Counted from the first letter of the stretch, positions 55,217-64,000 are shown. The stretch is DNA of 64,000 nucleotides from Pantoea phytobeneficialis (GCF_009728735.1 NZ_CP024640.1:147442-211441); one strand, 5' to 3'. Numbers and translations: made by a program. Notes: generated from the sequence alone by a model not told the origin.

Positions 55217-55962
55217 CCTGCCGCATTCAACGCCGCATAAATTTCCTCGATTCTTTCCCCGCCGTGCCGCTCAAGAAACGCAAGGACGCGCCACGGCGAA
55301 GCATTCAGAATCCTGTCGGCTGGAAAATCTGCCTGTTGCAGCAGCGGCAGGCAGGCACTGAAGTCGCCCAGCGTAAAGGCGGAGTGAGAGTCAGTGCCGA
55401 GGGAGATCAGCCCCCCGCTGTCGCGCACAGCAGCAACAATCTTGCGACAATTACCTTCACTGCCACGTCGGGAATGGACAAACGAGGCGTTATTAACCTC
55501 GAGGGCCACATTACAGGCTTTCGCCGCTTCGACCACCGCTGGGATATCAATGGGGTATTCGGGATTACCCGGGTGGCTGATGATATGCACCTTACCGCTG
55601 GTCATCACCGCGATCAGCGCATCGGTATGGGTCACAATATCCGCCGGAGCGAACACCTGTTTGTGAAACCCGGCAATGACCAGGTCCAGCGCTGCGCGCA
55701 TTTTCTCGCTGCAATCCGTCTCACCGCCCGCTTTGATGTTCGCTTCAATACCGCGCAAAATCCCCACCCCATCGACCACCCGCGGCAGAATACGCATGTT
55801 GCTGAAGTGAAAAGCATGAGGAGCATCGACCATTTCCGGTCCGTGGTCCGTGATGGCGATTAATTTAAGATTTTTACGCGTGGCGGCAGCAATATAATCA
55901 TGCACCGTGCTGTAAGCGTGGGTGCTGGCTACGGTATGCATATGAAGATCAACGTTGTACAT
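55213..55962 (-). CDS. PHP-domain phosphoesterase (YcdX-like)
   Basis: 249 aa from ATG 55962 (AAGGAAGG just upstream; longer frame to 55992 possible). Metal ligands of the PHP fold: [31 protein letters not shown] and GTDSHSAF. YcdX-like proteins are trinuclear-zinc phosphatases linked to swarming or to sugar-phosphate turnover. Convergent with the PTS EIIB gene. Confidence 0.9.
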   Translation of the reverse strand: MYNVDLHMHTVASTHAYSTVHDYIAAATRKNLKLIAITDHGPEMVDAPHAFHFSNMRILPRVVDGVGILRGIEANIKAGGETDCSEKMRAALDLVIAGFHKQVFAPADIVTHTDALIAVMTSGKVHIISHPGNPEYPIDIPAVVEAAKACNVALEVNNASFVHSRRGSEGNCRKIVAAVRDSGGLISLGTDSHSAFTLGDFSACLPLLQQADFPADRILNASPWRVLAFLERHGGERIEEIYAALNAAG

Positions 55963-56027
55963 CATCCTTCCTTTTATTGTCAGAACTGTCACGCAATAAT
56001 TTCTTTCTGATTAATCCTGCATAATTT

Positions 56028-56084
56028 CGTAGCGGCGCGATTTATCGCGCGTATTTAAAAAGTGCGATAAATCGCGCCGCTACG
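56028..56084. repeat. Paired REP element
   Basis: Forward unit 56028-56050 and reverse unit 56064-56084 with a 13-base spacer form a long hairpin in the gap between the divergent PHP gene and PTS set 2. Confidence 0.88.
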
Positions 56085-56184
56085 CACAGTACCAACATTA
56101 AGCGACCTCTGGAGGGTAAAAATAAAGGGTAAAAATGATCATTCAGTAGCAATTTTGTCACACCGCCTACGCAATTAATTAATT

Positions 56185-56200
56185 TATGATCATGCTCACA
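56185..56200 (+). promoter_or_regulatory. CRP-like site before PTS set 2
   Basis: TATGA-TCATGC-TCACA within an AT-rich stretch, one core mismatch to consensus. The flanks ATT and AAT also fit. No clear -10/-35 pair was identified, so the operon start is not fixed. Confidence 0.6.
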
Positions 56201-56357
56201 AATGAGTAATCAGAGTGCTTTTTTTAAGTAAATGACACTTTTTTTCTATTCAAAGCCCTCGATGAAAACGGAAGGATATAAATCATCAAGTACGGAATTG
56301 CGCGCCTGACCAGAAAAAATTATCAGCGTCTACCTTAAAGATTTATTGGGAGTGGTT

Positions 56358-58868
56358 ATGTCAGAATTAATAAGCTATCAATGTGATCTCAGCGAGGGAA
56401 TTCATGCCAGACCGGCGGGGCACATCGAGCGTCTTTGTAATTCTTTTCAATCCAACGTGTGCTGGGAAAATAGCCGTACTGGTCTTGAAGGAAATGCGAA
56501 AAGTGCCTTGTCATTGGTCGGCACCGATACCTTATTCAATGACATCTGCGCCATTACCATTAGCGGAGAGGATGCCCTGGCTGCGGCAAATCAATTATCT
56601 GCCTTACTGAAAAAACTGCCTGAATTTGAGGTGTCACCGACCGAGGAAAGCGCCGCACCAGCGGGCTATTTGCCACGCTCACTGCGAGAAACACAGCTCA
56701 ATTTTATTCAGGGTTCACGCATCAGTGGCGGCGTGGCGATCGCCAAACCGGTGGTGGTTCGCAGCCTTTCTTTTGCTGAGATGCTGACGCGCAGCCCAAC
56801 GCAGAAATATCCGCTGCAACAGGAAAAAAATGCCGTCATTGAAGGTATCGAAATCCTGAAAAATGAAAAAATCTCTGCGCTGGAAAGCACATCTGGCGTT
56901 GAGCACGATATTGTCCAGGCTCATTTATCAATAATGACAGATATCAGCTTTCAAAATGCCATCATAAATTATATCGACAGGGGTAAAAATGGTTGGCAGG
57001 CCATTATTTTATCTGCTATGGATTTTTGTGACGTACTCAACCGATCAGCCAGTAAATATATCAAAGAAAGAACCCTCGACGTCTTTGATATTACCAGCCA
57101 ATTATTAGCCACCCTGTATGGTGATGATGTATTGCCGAAAAACAACCTCGACTTACAACAACCGTCAATAATTTTAGCCGACAACCTGACACCGAGTAAA
57201 TTCCTCAGCATCGACAAACGTTGGCTGGCCGGTCTGGTGTTATCCTCCACGGGAAAAACATCACACACCGCAATCCTGGCGCGTTCGTTGGGTATTCCAA
57301 CCTTAACGGATATTGATTTTCACGCACTACGTCTTGACGCACAGCAGGAAATTATTATTGACGGTAATCCCGGCATCTTAATTACTGCGCCTGATGCGCG
57401 CGTGCTGCGCTATTACCATCATGAAATGTCCGTTCAGCAGAAGATGCAGCAACAGATGCTGGCGACGGTCAACCAAACCGCCACTAGCGCCGACGGGCAC
57501 CGTGTGGAGATTGCCGCCAATATCGCCAGTCTGGCAGAAGCTAACGCGGCGTTTGACAACGGTGCCGAAGGCATCGGCCTGTTTCGTACCGAAATGTCAT
57601 TTATGGACCGGGAAACACCGCCTGATTATGCCGAACTGGCAGAACTCTATACCCAGGTCGCCATTCGCGCAGAAAACAAGCCGGTAATCTTTCGCACCTT
57701 CGATATCGGCGGCGATAAACCGGTGGACTACCTCAGTATCGGCGACGAGGAAAACCCGTTTCTGGGCTTTCGCGCAGTCCGTACCTATCGGCGCTATCAG
57801 GATTTATTCGCCATGCAGTTGCAAGCGATTCTGACCGCCTCGGCACACGGCAACGCCAAAATCATGATTCCAATGATCTCGAACGTCGAGGAGGTCATCT
57901 GGTGTCGTGAGGTACTGGCAGGTGTTATGCAGGAGATGAATCACGCAGGGCTGGCGTATAACGCGGGTATTGAGCTGGGTGTGATGCTGGAGGTGCCTTC
58001 CGTCATCTTCGCCATCCCGGAAATCGCTGAATATGCTGACTTTTTTAGTGTGGGCAGCAATGACCTGACGCAATACTTTTTTGCCGCCGACCGTGGCAAT
58101 CGCCAGGTTGCAGAGGTTTATGACAACTATGCGCCCTCATTTATACGGGCTATGCAATTCGCGGCGCAGGAAGTACATCGCGCAGGCAAGTGGATCGGCA
58201 TCTGTGGCGAACTGGGGGCCAGCCCGGACTTCCTGCCGTTATTCACCGGTATGGGCTTTGACGAACTCAGTATGAGCAACACCGCCATTCCTGGCGTCAA
58301 GCATGCACTACGCGAATTGAATTTCACCAAATGCCAGCAGTTAGCCCAGCAGACGGTGCAGCTTAAACGTTCAGCGGCAGTCAAAGCCGCCTTGCAAACG
58401 CCGGATGTCAAAGCGGTCAGCACCCGACCGCTGCTGGCACCCGAATTTATCCTGTGCGGTCTTGAGGCCAGCGATAAAAACGAAGTCATTAAAAAGATGA
58501 CCGATAACCTCTGGCTGCACCATCGCACCGATAACCGGGAACAGTTATGTGACGATATCTGGGCACGGGAAGATTCCTTCTCCACTGCCGTTGGCTATGG
58601 TTTCGCCATCCCCCATACCAAATCCGATCATATTGGCTACTCCACCATCAGCATGGCAACACTTGCGAAACCCATTCTTTGGGGAGACCAGGAAGTGGCT
58701 ACCGTCTTTATGCTGACGGTCAACAAATCTGCCGATCCCCAACAACATATGAAATATTTCTCCATTCTTGCCAGAACATTAATGAAAGAGGAGTTCCGCG
58801 ATGCAATAAAGAATGCCGATAACGTCACCCTACTCTACAACCTGATGACCAGAACATTAGACGTATAA
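56358..58868 (+). CDS. PTS multiphosphoryl transfer protein HPr-EI-EIIA(Fru)
   Basis: 836 aa from ATG 56358 behind GGGAGTGG; a TTG at 56346 is in frame but less likely. HPr (His16, GIHARPAG), EI phosphohistidine domain (His303), full EI PEP-binding barrel ~370-690 (FRTEMSFMDR, SVGSNDLTQYFFAADR, catalytic Cys616 in GICGELGASP) and EIIA-Fru (His753 in AIPHTKSD). Same architecture as E. coli PtsA/FryA (about 830 aa). It can take phosphate directly from PEP, bypassing the general PTS. Head of PTS set 2. Confidence 0.95.
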   Translation: MSELISYQCDLSEGIHARPAGHIERLCNSFQSNVCWENSRTGLEGNAKSALSLVGTDTLFNDICAITISGEDALAAANQLSALLKKLPEFEVSPTEESAAPAGYLPRSLRETQLNFIQGSRISGGVAIAKPVVVRSLSFAEMLTRSPTQKYPLQQEKNAVIEGIEILKNEKISALESTSGVEHDIVQAHLSIMTDISFQNAIINYIDRGKNGWQAIILSAMDFCDVLNRSASKYIKERTLDVFDITSQLLATLYGDDVLPKNNLDLQQPSIILADNLTPSKFLSIDKRWLAGLVLSSTGKTSHTAILARSLGIPTLTDIDFHALRLDAQQEIIIDGNPGILITAPDARVLRYYHHEMSVQQKMQQQMLATVNQTATSADGHRVEIAANIASLAEANAAFDNGAEGIGLFRTEMSFMDRETPPDYAELAELYTQVAIRAENKPVIFRTFDIGGDKPVDYLSIGDEENPFLGFRAVRTYRRYQDLFAMQLQAILTASAHGNAKIMIPMISNVEEVIWCREVLAGVMQEMNHAGLAYNAGIELGVMLEVPSVIFAIPEIAEYADFFSVGSNDLTQYFFAADRGNRQVAEVYDNYAPSFIRAMQFAAQEVHRAGKWIGICGELGASPDFLPLFTGMGFDELSMSNTAIPGVKHALRELNFTKCQQLAQQTVQLKRSAAVKAALQTPDVKAVSTRPLLAPEFILCGLEASDKNEVIKKMTDNLWLHHRTDNREQLCDDIWAREDSFSTAVGYGFAIPHTKSDHIGYSTISMATLAKPILWGDQEVATVFMLTVNKSADPQQHMKYFSILARTLMKEEFRDAIKNADNVTLLYNLMTRTLDV

Positions 58869-58924
58869 ATTCAAGGTCAGATCAATATTTTAATAAACAG
58901 CCAAAGAAGCATAGCCAGGAGTTA

Positions 58925-59248
58925 ATGATGAAAATCGTCGGAGTCGCAGCATGTATTACCGGTATTGCACATACTTATATGGCGCAGGAAGCGCTTGAGC
59001 AGGAGTGCAAAAAAAGAGGTTATGACGTCAAAGTCGAGACGCAAGGCGGCATGGGAATTGAAAACGAATTAAGTGAAGATGAAATTGCTGACGCGGATGT
59101 GGTCATTCTGGCGGTGGCGATTGGCATTGAAGGTGTCGAACGCTTTGAAGAAAAAGAGGACGCCGGGCGTATTATTTCATTGAATCCGGCAGAGGTGATT
59201 CGTAATCCGGCTGCGATCATTGATAAAGCCGAACAATTGACACAATAA
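58925..59248 (+). CDS. PTS fructose-type EIIB (set 2)
   Basis: 107 aa (ATG 58925 or 58928, CAGGAG ahead). Phospho-Cys10 in VAACITGIAHTYMAQEALE; then KVETQGGMGIENELSEDEIADADVVILA, the typical fructose EIIB fold. It accepts phosphate from the EIIA domain of the preceding protein and passes it to the EIIC-bound sugar. Confidence 0.95.
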   Translation: MMKIVGVAACITGIAHTYMAQEALEQECKKRGYDVKVETQGGMGIENELSEDEIADADVVILAVAIGIEGVERFEEKEDAGRIISLNPAEVIRNPAAIIDKAEQLTQ

Positions 59249-59254
59249 CGTCTG

Positions 59255-59280
59255 AATAAAATAGACCCCGTTTATTTTAA
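59255..59280 (+). promoter_or_regulatory. Intercistronic AT-rich hairpin
   Basis: TAAAATAGA and TTTATTTTA pair with one mismatch over CCCCG, a few bases after EIIB and ~140 bases before EIIC. It may reduce or time expression of the downstream genes. Confidence 0.35.
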
Positions 59281-59422
59281 CGACGGAATAATCGTGTAAT
59301 ACAACATCTCATAGATTTCTGTGAACGCCGTATTTCTGCAACCGGGCCATTCTGCCTGCGGATAAACACGCGCTAAGTCAGCGCACCGATTGTGGAAAAC
59401 AGGGCGTTCGGGAGGAATAAAC

Positions 59423-60526
59423 ATGTCGGATAAGATGAAAACCATTAAGGATGATTTAGTCAAAGCCTTCAGTACCGGTGTGTCATACATGATGCCAGTG
59501 GTGGTGGTGGGCGGGATCTGCCTGGCGCTCTCTCTGGTGGGGGGGGAACCCACGCCCGGTAAAGGGATTGTCGTCACCAATCCGTTTTTATTGAATTTAG
59601 GGGCGATCGGCAGTGCGGGGCTCGGCATGATGATCCCGGTACTTGCTGCCTATATTGCCTACTCCCTTGCCGGTAAACCCGGTCTGACACCGGGTTTAGT
59701 CACCGGGTTTATGGCTGCCACACCGCTGGGAGAAGCCCATGTGGTGACCGGTTTTCTTGGCGCGATGCTGCTCGGTATCCTGAGTGGTTACGTCGCTAAA
59801 TGGGTCAAGACCTGGAAAGTCGGCAAAGTACTGATGCCGGTGATGCCGATCCTGATCATTCCTATCGTCACCTCCTGCCTGGTCGGCATGCTTTATTTGT
59901 ACGTGCTGATTGGCCCCATCGGGATGGCAATGAAGTGGCTGGTGTCGATGCTGTCAAATATGCAGGGGGGCAGCGGCCTGGTATTGGGTCTGATCCTCGG
60001 GGCAATGGCTGCCTTTGATATGGGTGGGCCGGTAAATAAAACCGCCACGGCATTTACCCTGGCATTAATGGCAGAGGGGATTTATGGCCCGAACGGTGCC
60101 TATCGTATCGCCTGTGCTATTCCGCCGCTGGGTATTGCGCTTTCAACCTTTATTTCCCGCAATAAATGGGCCGAAGATGAGAAACGTATGGGCACCTCTG
60201 CCGCCTTTATGGGGTTAATCGGGATTACCGAAGGCGCCATTCCCTTTGCAGTTAAAAACCTTAAAACCGTACTCCCCTCCATTATTATCGGCAGCGCCGT
60301 CGGTGCCGGTCTGGCGATGATTCACGGCGTTGAATCCATGGTGCCGCATGGCGGATTAATTGCCATTGCTGGCGTAAATAAAGGCGCAATCTGGTACGTC
60401 ATCGATATGGCCATTGGCGTCATTGTCACTGCTATCTGTCTGCATATTTTACGTCCCAACATTAGCGACGCGGTTAAAAACGAAACCGTCAAGAAAACTA
60501 TCACTTCTGATATGAATAAAGCCTAA
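59423..60526 (+). CDS. PTS fructose-type EIIC permease (set 2)
   Basis: 367 aa from ATG 59423 behind GGGAGGAAT. Polytopic; landmarks GVSYMMPVVVVGGICLAL, AYIAYSLAGKPGLTPGLV, FDMGGPVNKTATAFTLALMAEG and GITEGAIPFAVKN. It is the paralogue of the set 1 EIIC. Forms the membrane channel for the sugar processed by the GatZ-like protein and transaldolase encoded next. Confidence 0.94.
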   Translation: MSDKMKTIKDDLVKAFSTGVSYMMPVVVVGGICLALSLVGGEPTPGKGIVVTNPFLLNLGAIGSAGLGMMIPVLAAYIAYSLAGKPGLTPGLVTGFMAATPLGEAHVVTGFLGAMLLGILSGYVAKWVKTWKVGKVLMPVMPILIIPIVTSCLVGMLYLYVLIGPIGMAMKWLVSMLSNMQGGSGLVLGLILGAMAAFDMGGPVNKTATAFTLALMAEGIYGPNGAYRIACAIPPLGIALSTFISRNKWAEDEKRMGTSAAFMGLIGITEGAIPFAVKNLKTVLPSIIIGSAVGAGLAMIHGVESMVPHGGLIAIAGVNKGAIWYVIDMAIGVIVTAICLHILRPNISDAVKNETVKKTITSDMNKA

Positions 60527-60535
60527 GGAGTTGTC

Positions 60536-61789
60536 ATGAAAAATACCATGAAGCAGTACGTCGATTATATCGTCAACGGTGGTAAATCAACGATGCTGGG
60601 TATAGGCCCGATGTCACCTGCCCTTATTCAGGCATGTTTTGAACTGGGCAAAGAAAAAGACCTGCCATTGATGTTTATTGCCAGCCGTAATCAGGTCGAT
60701 GCCGATGAATTCGGTGCCGGTTACGTCAATAACTGGGACCAGTTCCGCTTTGCCGCCGATCTCAAAGCCATGGCAGAGAAGGTGGGGTTTGATGGCGACT
60801 ACTTCCTGTGCCGGGACCACGGCGGCCCGTGGCAGCGTGACAAAGAACGTAAGGATCATATTCCGGAAGCGGAAGCGATGAAGCTGGCACGTCGTTCCTA
60901 TCAGGTCGATATGGATGCCGGGTTTGACCTGTTGCATATCGACCCGACCAAAGACCCGTATGTGGTGGGTAAAGTTATCGATATCGAACTGGTGCTGAGC
61001 CGTACCGTTGAACTGATCCGCTTCTGCGAAGATTACCGTAAAGCCAACAACCTGAAAGAGTTTTTCTATGAAGTGGGAACAGAAGAAACCAACGGTGGCC
61101 TGACTGACATCAGCGCCTATGAAGGTTTCATTATCGAACTGAATAAACGGCTCTCTGCCGAAGGGTTACCGCAACCGCTGTTTATCGTTGGACAAACCGG
61201 CACCCTGACGCGTCTGACCAAAAATGTCGGACACTTCAATGACACCCAATCCGCTGAACTGTCGGCAATCAGTACCCGCTACGGTGTGGGGTTGAAAGAA
61301 CATAATGGCGACTACCTGCCGGATGATATTTTGCTGAAACATCCGGGGCTGGGGATCACCGCCATGAACGTCGCCCCGGCTTATGGCACCATTGAAACCC
61401 GCGCCTACCTCAAACTGGCCGAAGTCGAAAAAGATTTAGCCGCGAAAGGACTTATCCAGTCAGCGTCTAACCTGAAAAGTGTGCTGACCCGCGAGTGTGT
61501 ACTGAGCCACAAATGGGAAAAATGGATGACCGACGAGCATAAGAATAAGTCTGAAGAGCAGATCTTCAACGAGCCGGAGTTACTGAAAGAAATCCTTGAA
61601 CTCAGCGGCCATTATAATTATGAAAAGCCCCCGGTGGTGAAAGAGATGAAAACCCTGTTTGCCAATCTGCGCGCATTTGGCGTGGAGCCAGAACGTTATG
61701 TCGTGAACAAAATTAAAGACATGATCCAGAACGAAGCGGAATGCTTCAATATGCCTGGCCTGACCTCGCGCGTCGCTCAAGCAAAATAA
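60536..61789 (+). CDS. GatZ/KbaZ-family protein
   Basis: 417 aa, 9 bases after EIIC with AAGGAG. Full-length member of the family long called D-tagatose-1,6-bisphosphate aldolase non-catalytic subunit: IGPMSPALIQACFELGKEKD, RDHGGPWQRD, LLHIDPTKDP and FFYEVGTEETNGG. No GatY/KbaY catalytic partner is encoded here. A GatZ relative in Agrobacterium has been reported to be a tagatose-6-phosphate 4-epimerase, so this protein may be an epimerase on the PTS product rather than an aldolase helper. Confidence 0.9.
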   Translation: MKNTMKQYVDYIVNGGKSTMLGIGPMSPALIQACFELGKEKDLPLMFIASRNQVDADEFGAGYVNNWDQFRFAADLKAMAEKVGFDGDYFLCRDHGGPWQRDKERKDHIPEAEAMKLARRSYQVDMDAGFDLLHIDPTKDPYVVGKVIDIELVLSRTVELIRFCEDYRKANNLKEFFYEVGTEETNGGLTDISAYEGFIIELNKRLSAEGLPQPLFIVGQTGTLTRLTKNVGHFNDTQSAELSAISTRYGVGLKEHNGDYLPDDILLKHPGLGITAMNVAPAYGTIETRAYLKLAEVEKDLAAKGLIQSASNLKSVLTRECVLSHKWEKWMTDEHKNKSEEQIFNEPELLKEILELSGHYNYEKPPVVKEMKTLFANLRAFGVEPERYVVNKIKDMIQNEAECFNMPGLTSRVAQAK

Positions 61790-61804
61790 TCTTTTCATCA
61801 CGTC

Positions 61805-61833
61805 ATAACAGGGAGCCTGGCGCTTCCTGTTAT
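61805..61833 (+). promoter_or_regulatory. Intercistronic hairpin between gatZ-like and talA
   Basis: ATAACAGGGAGC, loop CTGGC, GCTTCCTGTTAT: 11 of 12 pairs, no T run. It can protect or process the mRNA, or partly terminate it. Confidence 0.45.
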
Positions 61834-61862
61834 GCACATCCATCATTATCAGGGTTAAGATT

Positions 61863-62813
61863 ATGAACCAGCTTGAGAAATTAAAGCAGCACACCATTAT
61901 TGTTGCTGACAGTGGCGACATTGACAGCATCATTGCGTATCAACCCGAAGACGCGACCACCAATCCCTCATTAATTTATAAAGCCGCCCAGTTGCCGCAA
62001 TATCAACAGCTGATCAAAGAGGCGGTGAGTGCAGTGAAATCACGTCAGCCTGGCAAAGCCGTACTCCCCTCCGCAGTGGCCGATTATCTGGCGGTCAGCA
62101 TCGGCGCATTGATTTTGCAAAGCATTCCGGGACGGATCTCAACCGAGGTTGATGCCCGGCTTTCGTTTGCCTGCGATGCCAGCATTCACAAGGCACGGGA
62201 ACTGATTGCCCTTTATGAAGAGAGGGGCATCACTAAAGACCGCGTCCTGATCAAACTGGCTGCGACCTGGCAAGGGATCCGTGCGGCTGAAGTGCTGGAA
62301 AAAGAGGGGATCAAGTGCAATCTGACGCTGCTGTTCTCCTTCGCCCAGGCCAGAGCCTGCGCTGATGCCGGTGTGTTCCTGATTTCGCCTTTTGTGGGCC
62401 GTATTTATGACTGGCACCAAAAGAACCATCCAGACACGTTGTTTACCATCGATAATGATCCTGGTGTGGCGTCGGTGCGGAAAATCTATCAATTCTACAA
62501 AATGCACGACTATCAGACGGTGGTGATGGGGGCCAGCTTCCGTACGCCGCAACAGGTACTGGCGCTGAACGGTTGCGACCGCCTGACCGTTTCACCGCAA
62601 CTGCTGGCACAGCTGCAACAGAGCGAGGCAAACATCCCGGCCCCGCTGGCCTGGGACGGAATCGGCCAACCAAAACCGGATGCCATCACCGAAGCTGAAT
62701 TTTACTGGGCGCACAATCAGGATGCGATGGCAGTAGAAAAACTCGCCGAAGGGATTCGCCTGTTTGCGGTGGACCAGAATAGTCTGGAAGGTTTGCTGAT
62801 GCAGTATCTTTAA
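61863..62813 (+). CDS. talA: Transaldolase
   Basis: 316 aa, the length of TalA/TalB. Schiff-base Lys131 in RVLIKLAATWQGIRAA, with Asp16 (VADSGD), Glu95 (RISTEVDAR) and the substrate loop DATTNPSLI. It moves a dihydroxyacetone unit between sugar phosphates in the pentose phosphate pathway. Here it is the last gene of PTS set 2 and faces a transketolase gene beyond the higBA pair, so it could serve both the imported sugar and general pentose metabolism. Confidence 0.95.
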   Translation: MNQLEKLKQHTIIVADSGDIDSIIAYQPEDATTNPSLIYKAAQLPQYQQLIKEAVSAVKSRQPGKAVLPSAVADYLAVSIGALILQSIPGRISTEVDARLSFACDASIHKARELIALYEERGITKDRVLIKLAATWQGIRAAEVLEKEGIKCNLTLLFSFAQARACADAGVFLISPFVGRIYDWHQKNHPDTLFTIDNDPGVASVRKIYQFYKMHDYQTVVMGASFRTPQQVLALNGCDRLTVSPQLLAQLQQSEANIPAPLAWDGIGQPKPDAITEAEFYWAHNQDAMAVEKLAEGIRLFAVDQNSLEGLLMQYL

Positions 62814-62823
62814 ACTTTTCGCT

Positions 62824-62873
62824 CGGGAGACCGCCCAAAATATTAAACAGGGACGGAGGGCGGCTCCTGAACT
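62824..62873. terminator. Hairpin between talA and higA
   Basis: GGGAGACCGCCC pairs with GGGCGGCTCCT (one bulge) around a ~20-base loop, ending the convergent talA and higA genes. Confidence 0.5.
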
Positions 62874-62884
62874 AATACTGGTAC

Positions 62885-63184
62885 TTAAAGGGTAAAATCC
62901 ACATGCTCACCGCCGGGCATGTTGACACCAATGGTAAGCTGACCGCCCAGTGCCTCGACATATCTTTTCAGCGTGGCGATCTTAAGATCTTCCCCCCGAC
63001 TTTCAATCGCCACTACCGAAGGCTGAGCAATCCCCATTGCTGCTGCCTGTTCGCGCTGAGTACGGTCTAACGCCTCTCGTAGCTTATACAACTGACTTTC
63101 CAGGCGCATCTCACTGACTTTTTTATCAATTCTTGCGAGGCTTTCTGCTGAAAGACCCGCTTTCAAATCATTCAGAGTTTTCAT
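62885..63184 (-). CDS. higA: HigA-type antitoxin (XRE HTH)
   Basis: 99 aa from ATG 63184 with GTGAGG ahead; a GTG at 63196 is in frame. The Xre/Cro HTH (~36-92) contains LDRTQREQAAAMGIAQPSVVAIESRGEDLKIATLKRYVEALGGQL. It neutralises the adjacent toxin and should repress their promoter. Antitoxin follows toxin, the usual order for HigBA. Confidence 0.9.
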   Translation of the reverse strand: MKTLNDLKAGLSAESLARIDKKVSEMRLESQLYKLREALDRTQREQAAAMGIAQPSVVAIESRGEDLKIATLKRYVEALGGQLTIGVNMPGGEHVDFTL

Positions 63185-63192
63185 GCATTTCC

Positions 63193-63540
63193 TCACTTTA
63201 GTTTTTCCAGGTGACGCACATATTCACTTTCAGCAGTCTTTATCATTTCTTTGTAGAAGCGTTTTTCATCCCGTCCCTTCTTGTTTCCTGCACACAGAAC
63301 AATCGCCTTTCTCTCAGGGTCGAATACAAAAAAACCTCTAACCGGTCTCCCATCGCTCTGTACCCTCAACTCCTTGAGGTTTGACAGTTTGCTACCATGT
63401 AAGGTATCCACATAAGGACGCCCGAGATGTGGCCCTTCCAGTTCCAGCATGGTTAGTGCGGCGATCATGTCTTCGCGTAATGCTTCATCCTGCTGTAGTA
63501 ACCAGTCATAAAACAGGTCACTGAGTTCGACCTTCCACAC
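63193..63540 (-). CDS. higB: HigB-type toxin (RelE/ParE superfamily)
   Basis: 115 aa, Gp49/HigB-like. LVLYD-like start (DLFYDWLLQQDEAL), ELRVQSDGRPVRGFFVFDPERKAIVLCAGNKKGRDEKRFYKEMIKTAESEY with the conserved basic residues of this RNase fold. It overlaps the antitoxin start and is probably a ribosome-dependent mRNase. The AT-rich upstream segment (63551-63585) contains CTATA-N4-TATAG and may be the pair's operator. Confidence 0.92.
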   Translation of the reverse strand: MWKVELSDLFYDWLLQQDEALREDMIAALTMLELEGPHLGRPYVDTLHGSKLSNLKELRVQSDGRPVRGFFVFDPERKAIVLCAGNKKGRDEKRFYKEMIKTAESEYVRHLEKLK

Positions 63541-63675
63541 AGTGTCATCCCTATATACTGTAGTCTATATTTTTATAGTATAGATTGTCGTTTATCAAGG
63601 CAAGCTAAAGGTGGGTACAGGTCATCCGTTCCAGCGTGGCCAATCTTCTGGCAATCAGACCGCTGCAAACATAAT

Positions 63676-63697
63676 CGGGCAGCCTGATGGCCGCCCG
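63676..63697 (-). terminator. Terminator of the transketolase gene
   Basis: On the minus strand CGGGCGGCC, loop ATCA, GGCTGCCCG (one G-T pair), just after the tktA stop and followed by ATTATGTTTG. Confidence 0.7.
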
Positions 63698-63702
63698 GGT
63701 GA

Positions 63703-64000
63703 TTACAGAATCGATTTCGCGGTTGCGACCACATTGGCAACGGTGAAACCAAACTCTTCGAACAGTTTCTCTGCCGGGGCTGATTCACCAAAGCGGGTCA
63801 TACCGACGATTGCACCGTTCAGGCCGGTGTACTTGAACCAGTAATCGGCGATACCCGCTTCGATAGCCACACGCGCAGCCACTGCTTTCGGCAGGACAGA
63901 TTCACGGTAAGCCGCATCCTGTTTGTCGAACGCATCGGTGGACGGCATGGAAACTACGCGCACTTTACGGCCTTCGGTGGTCAGCTGGTCGTAAGCACCG
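63703..64000 (-). CDS. tktA: Transketolase, C-terminal end (5' end beyond window)
   Basis: The last 98 codons of a transketolase, ending at 63703. [29 protein letters not shown] [21 protein letters not shown] and [22 protein letters not shown] are closer to TktA than to TktB of E. coli as I recall them. A central thiamine-diphosphate enzyme of the pentose phosphate pathway. The start is to the right of the window. Confidence 0.95.
   Translation of the reverse strand, partial: GAYDQLTTEGRKVRVVSMPSTDAFDKQDAAYRESVLPKAVAARVAIEAGIADYWFKYTGLNGAIVGMTRFGESAPAEKLFEEFGFTVANVVATAKSIL

Overview
The window looks like a chromosomal segment of an enterobacterium of the Pantoea/Erwinia type. This is an inference from overall gene content: a TktA-like transketolase next to a transaldolase, a DosC-like globin diguanylate cyclase, many LysR/AraC/GlxA regulators, and a REP-type repeat with core GCGCGATTTATCGCGC that recurs in intergenic gaps. 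No rRNA, tRNA, CRISPR array, transposase or complete prophage was seen. Most of the window is accessory metabolism and regulation.

Layout. 1-11.4 kb: an AAA+ ATPase gene running off the left edge, then a compact uptake-and-hydrolysis cassette (GntR regulator, two M20-type proteins, a four-gene dipeptide-type ABC transporter, an M24/creatinase-type hydrolase), then a truncated second copy of the AAA+ gene. The cassette is therefore bracketed by direct repeats about 10.2 kb apart. 11.4-15 kb: small secreted SnoaL/VOC proteins, a LysR regulator and a SnoaL/monooxygenase pair, with a shared palindromic motif in front of both operons. 15-17 kb: a full-length Cre-type tyrosine recombinase with a 13-8-13 lox-like site upstream, next to a chimeric MFS/histidine-kinase relic. 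17-22 kb: cupin, CMD-family protein, two aldo/keto reductases, a LysR regulator and an NAD(P)-binding protein. 22-36 kb: signalling region with a GlxA-type regulator, two chemoreceptors, an AraC-type protein, DosC-like and EAL enzymes, a LysR/nitrilase pair, an alpha/beta hydrolase and a GNAT.

36-39 kb: an operon of catalase-like peroxidase, cytochrome b561, ECF sigma factor and anti-sigma factor. 39-39.8 kb: a decay zone with an amber-interrupted small membrane ORF, a LysR 5' fragment and broken vapBC. 39.8-44.8 kb: housekeeping-like singletons (DUF924, metallophosphoesterase, ACT protein, LysE exporter, AhpD-like protein, SDR, GlxA regulator). 44.7-51.1 kb: a periplasmic molybdenum hydroxylase operon (2Fe-2S subunit, Mo subunit, triheme cytochrome c, XdhC chaperone) divergent from a LysR gene.

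51.3-62.8 kb: two related fructose-type PTS sets. Set 1 is an HPr-EI(N)-EIIA protein lacking the PEP-binding domain, EIIC, AraC regulator and EIIB. Set 2 is a full HPr-EI-EIIA protein, EIIB, EIIC, a GatZ-like protein and transaldolase. Both have a TATGA-N6-TCACA CRP-like site upstream. The window ends with a higBA toxin-antitoxin pair and the 3' end of tktA. The strongest leads are the Cre-type recombinase with its lox-like site, the PTS protein with a clean 316-residue domain loss, and the repeat-flanked cassette whose two terminal hydrolases lack canonical metal ligands.
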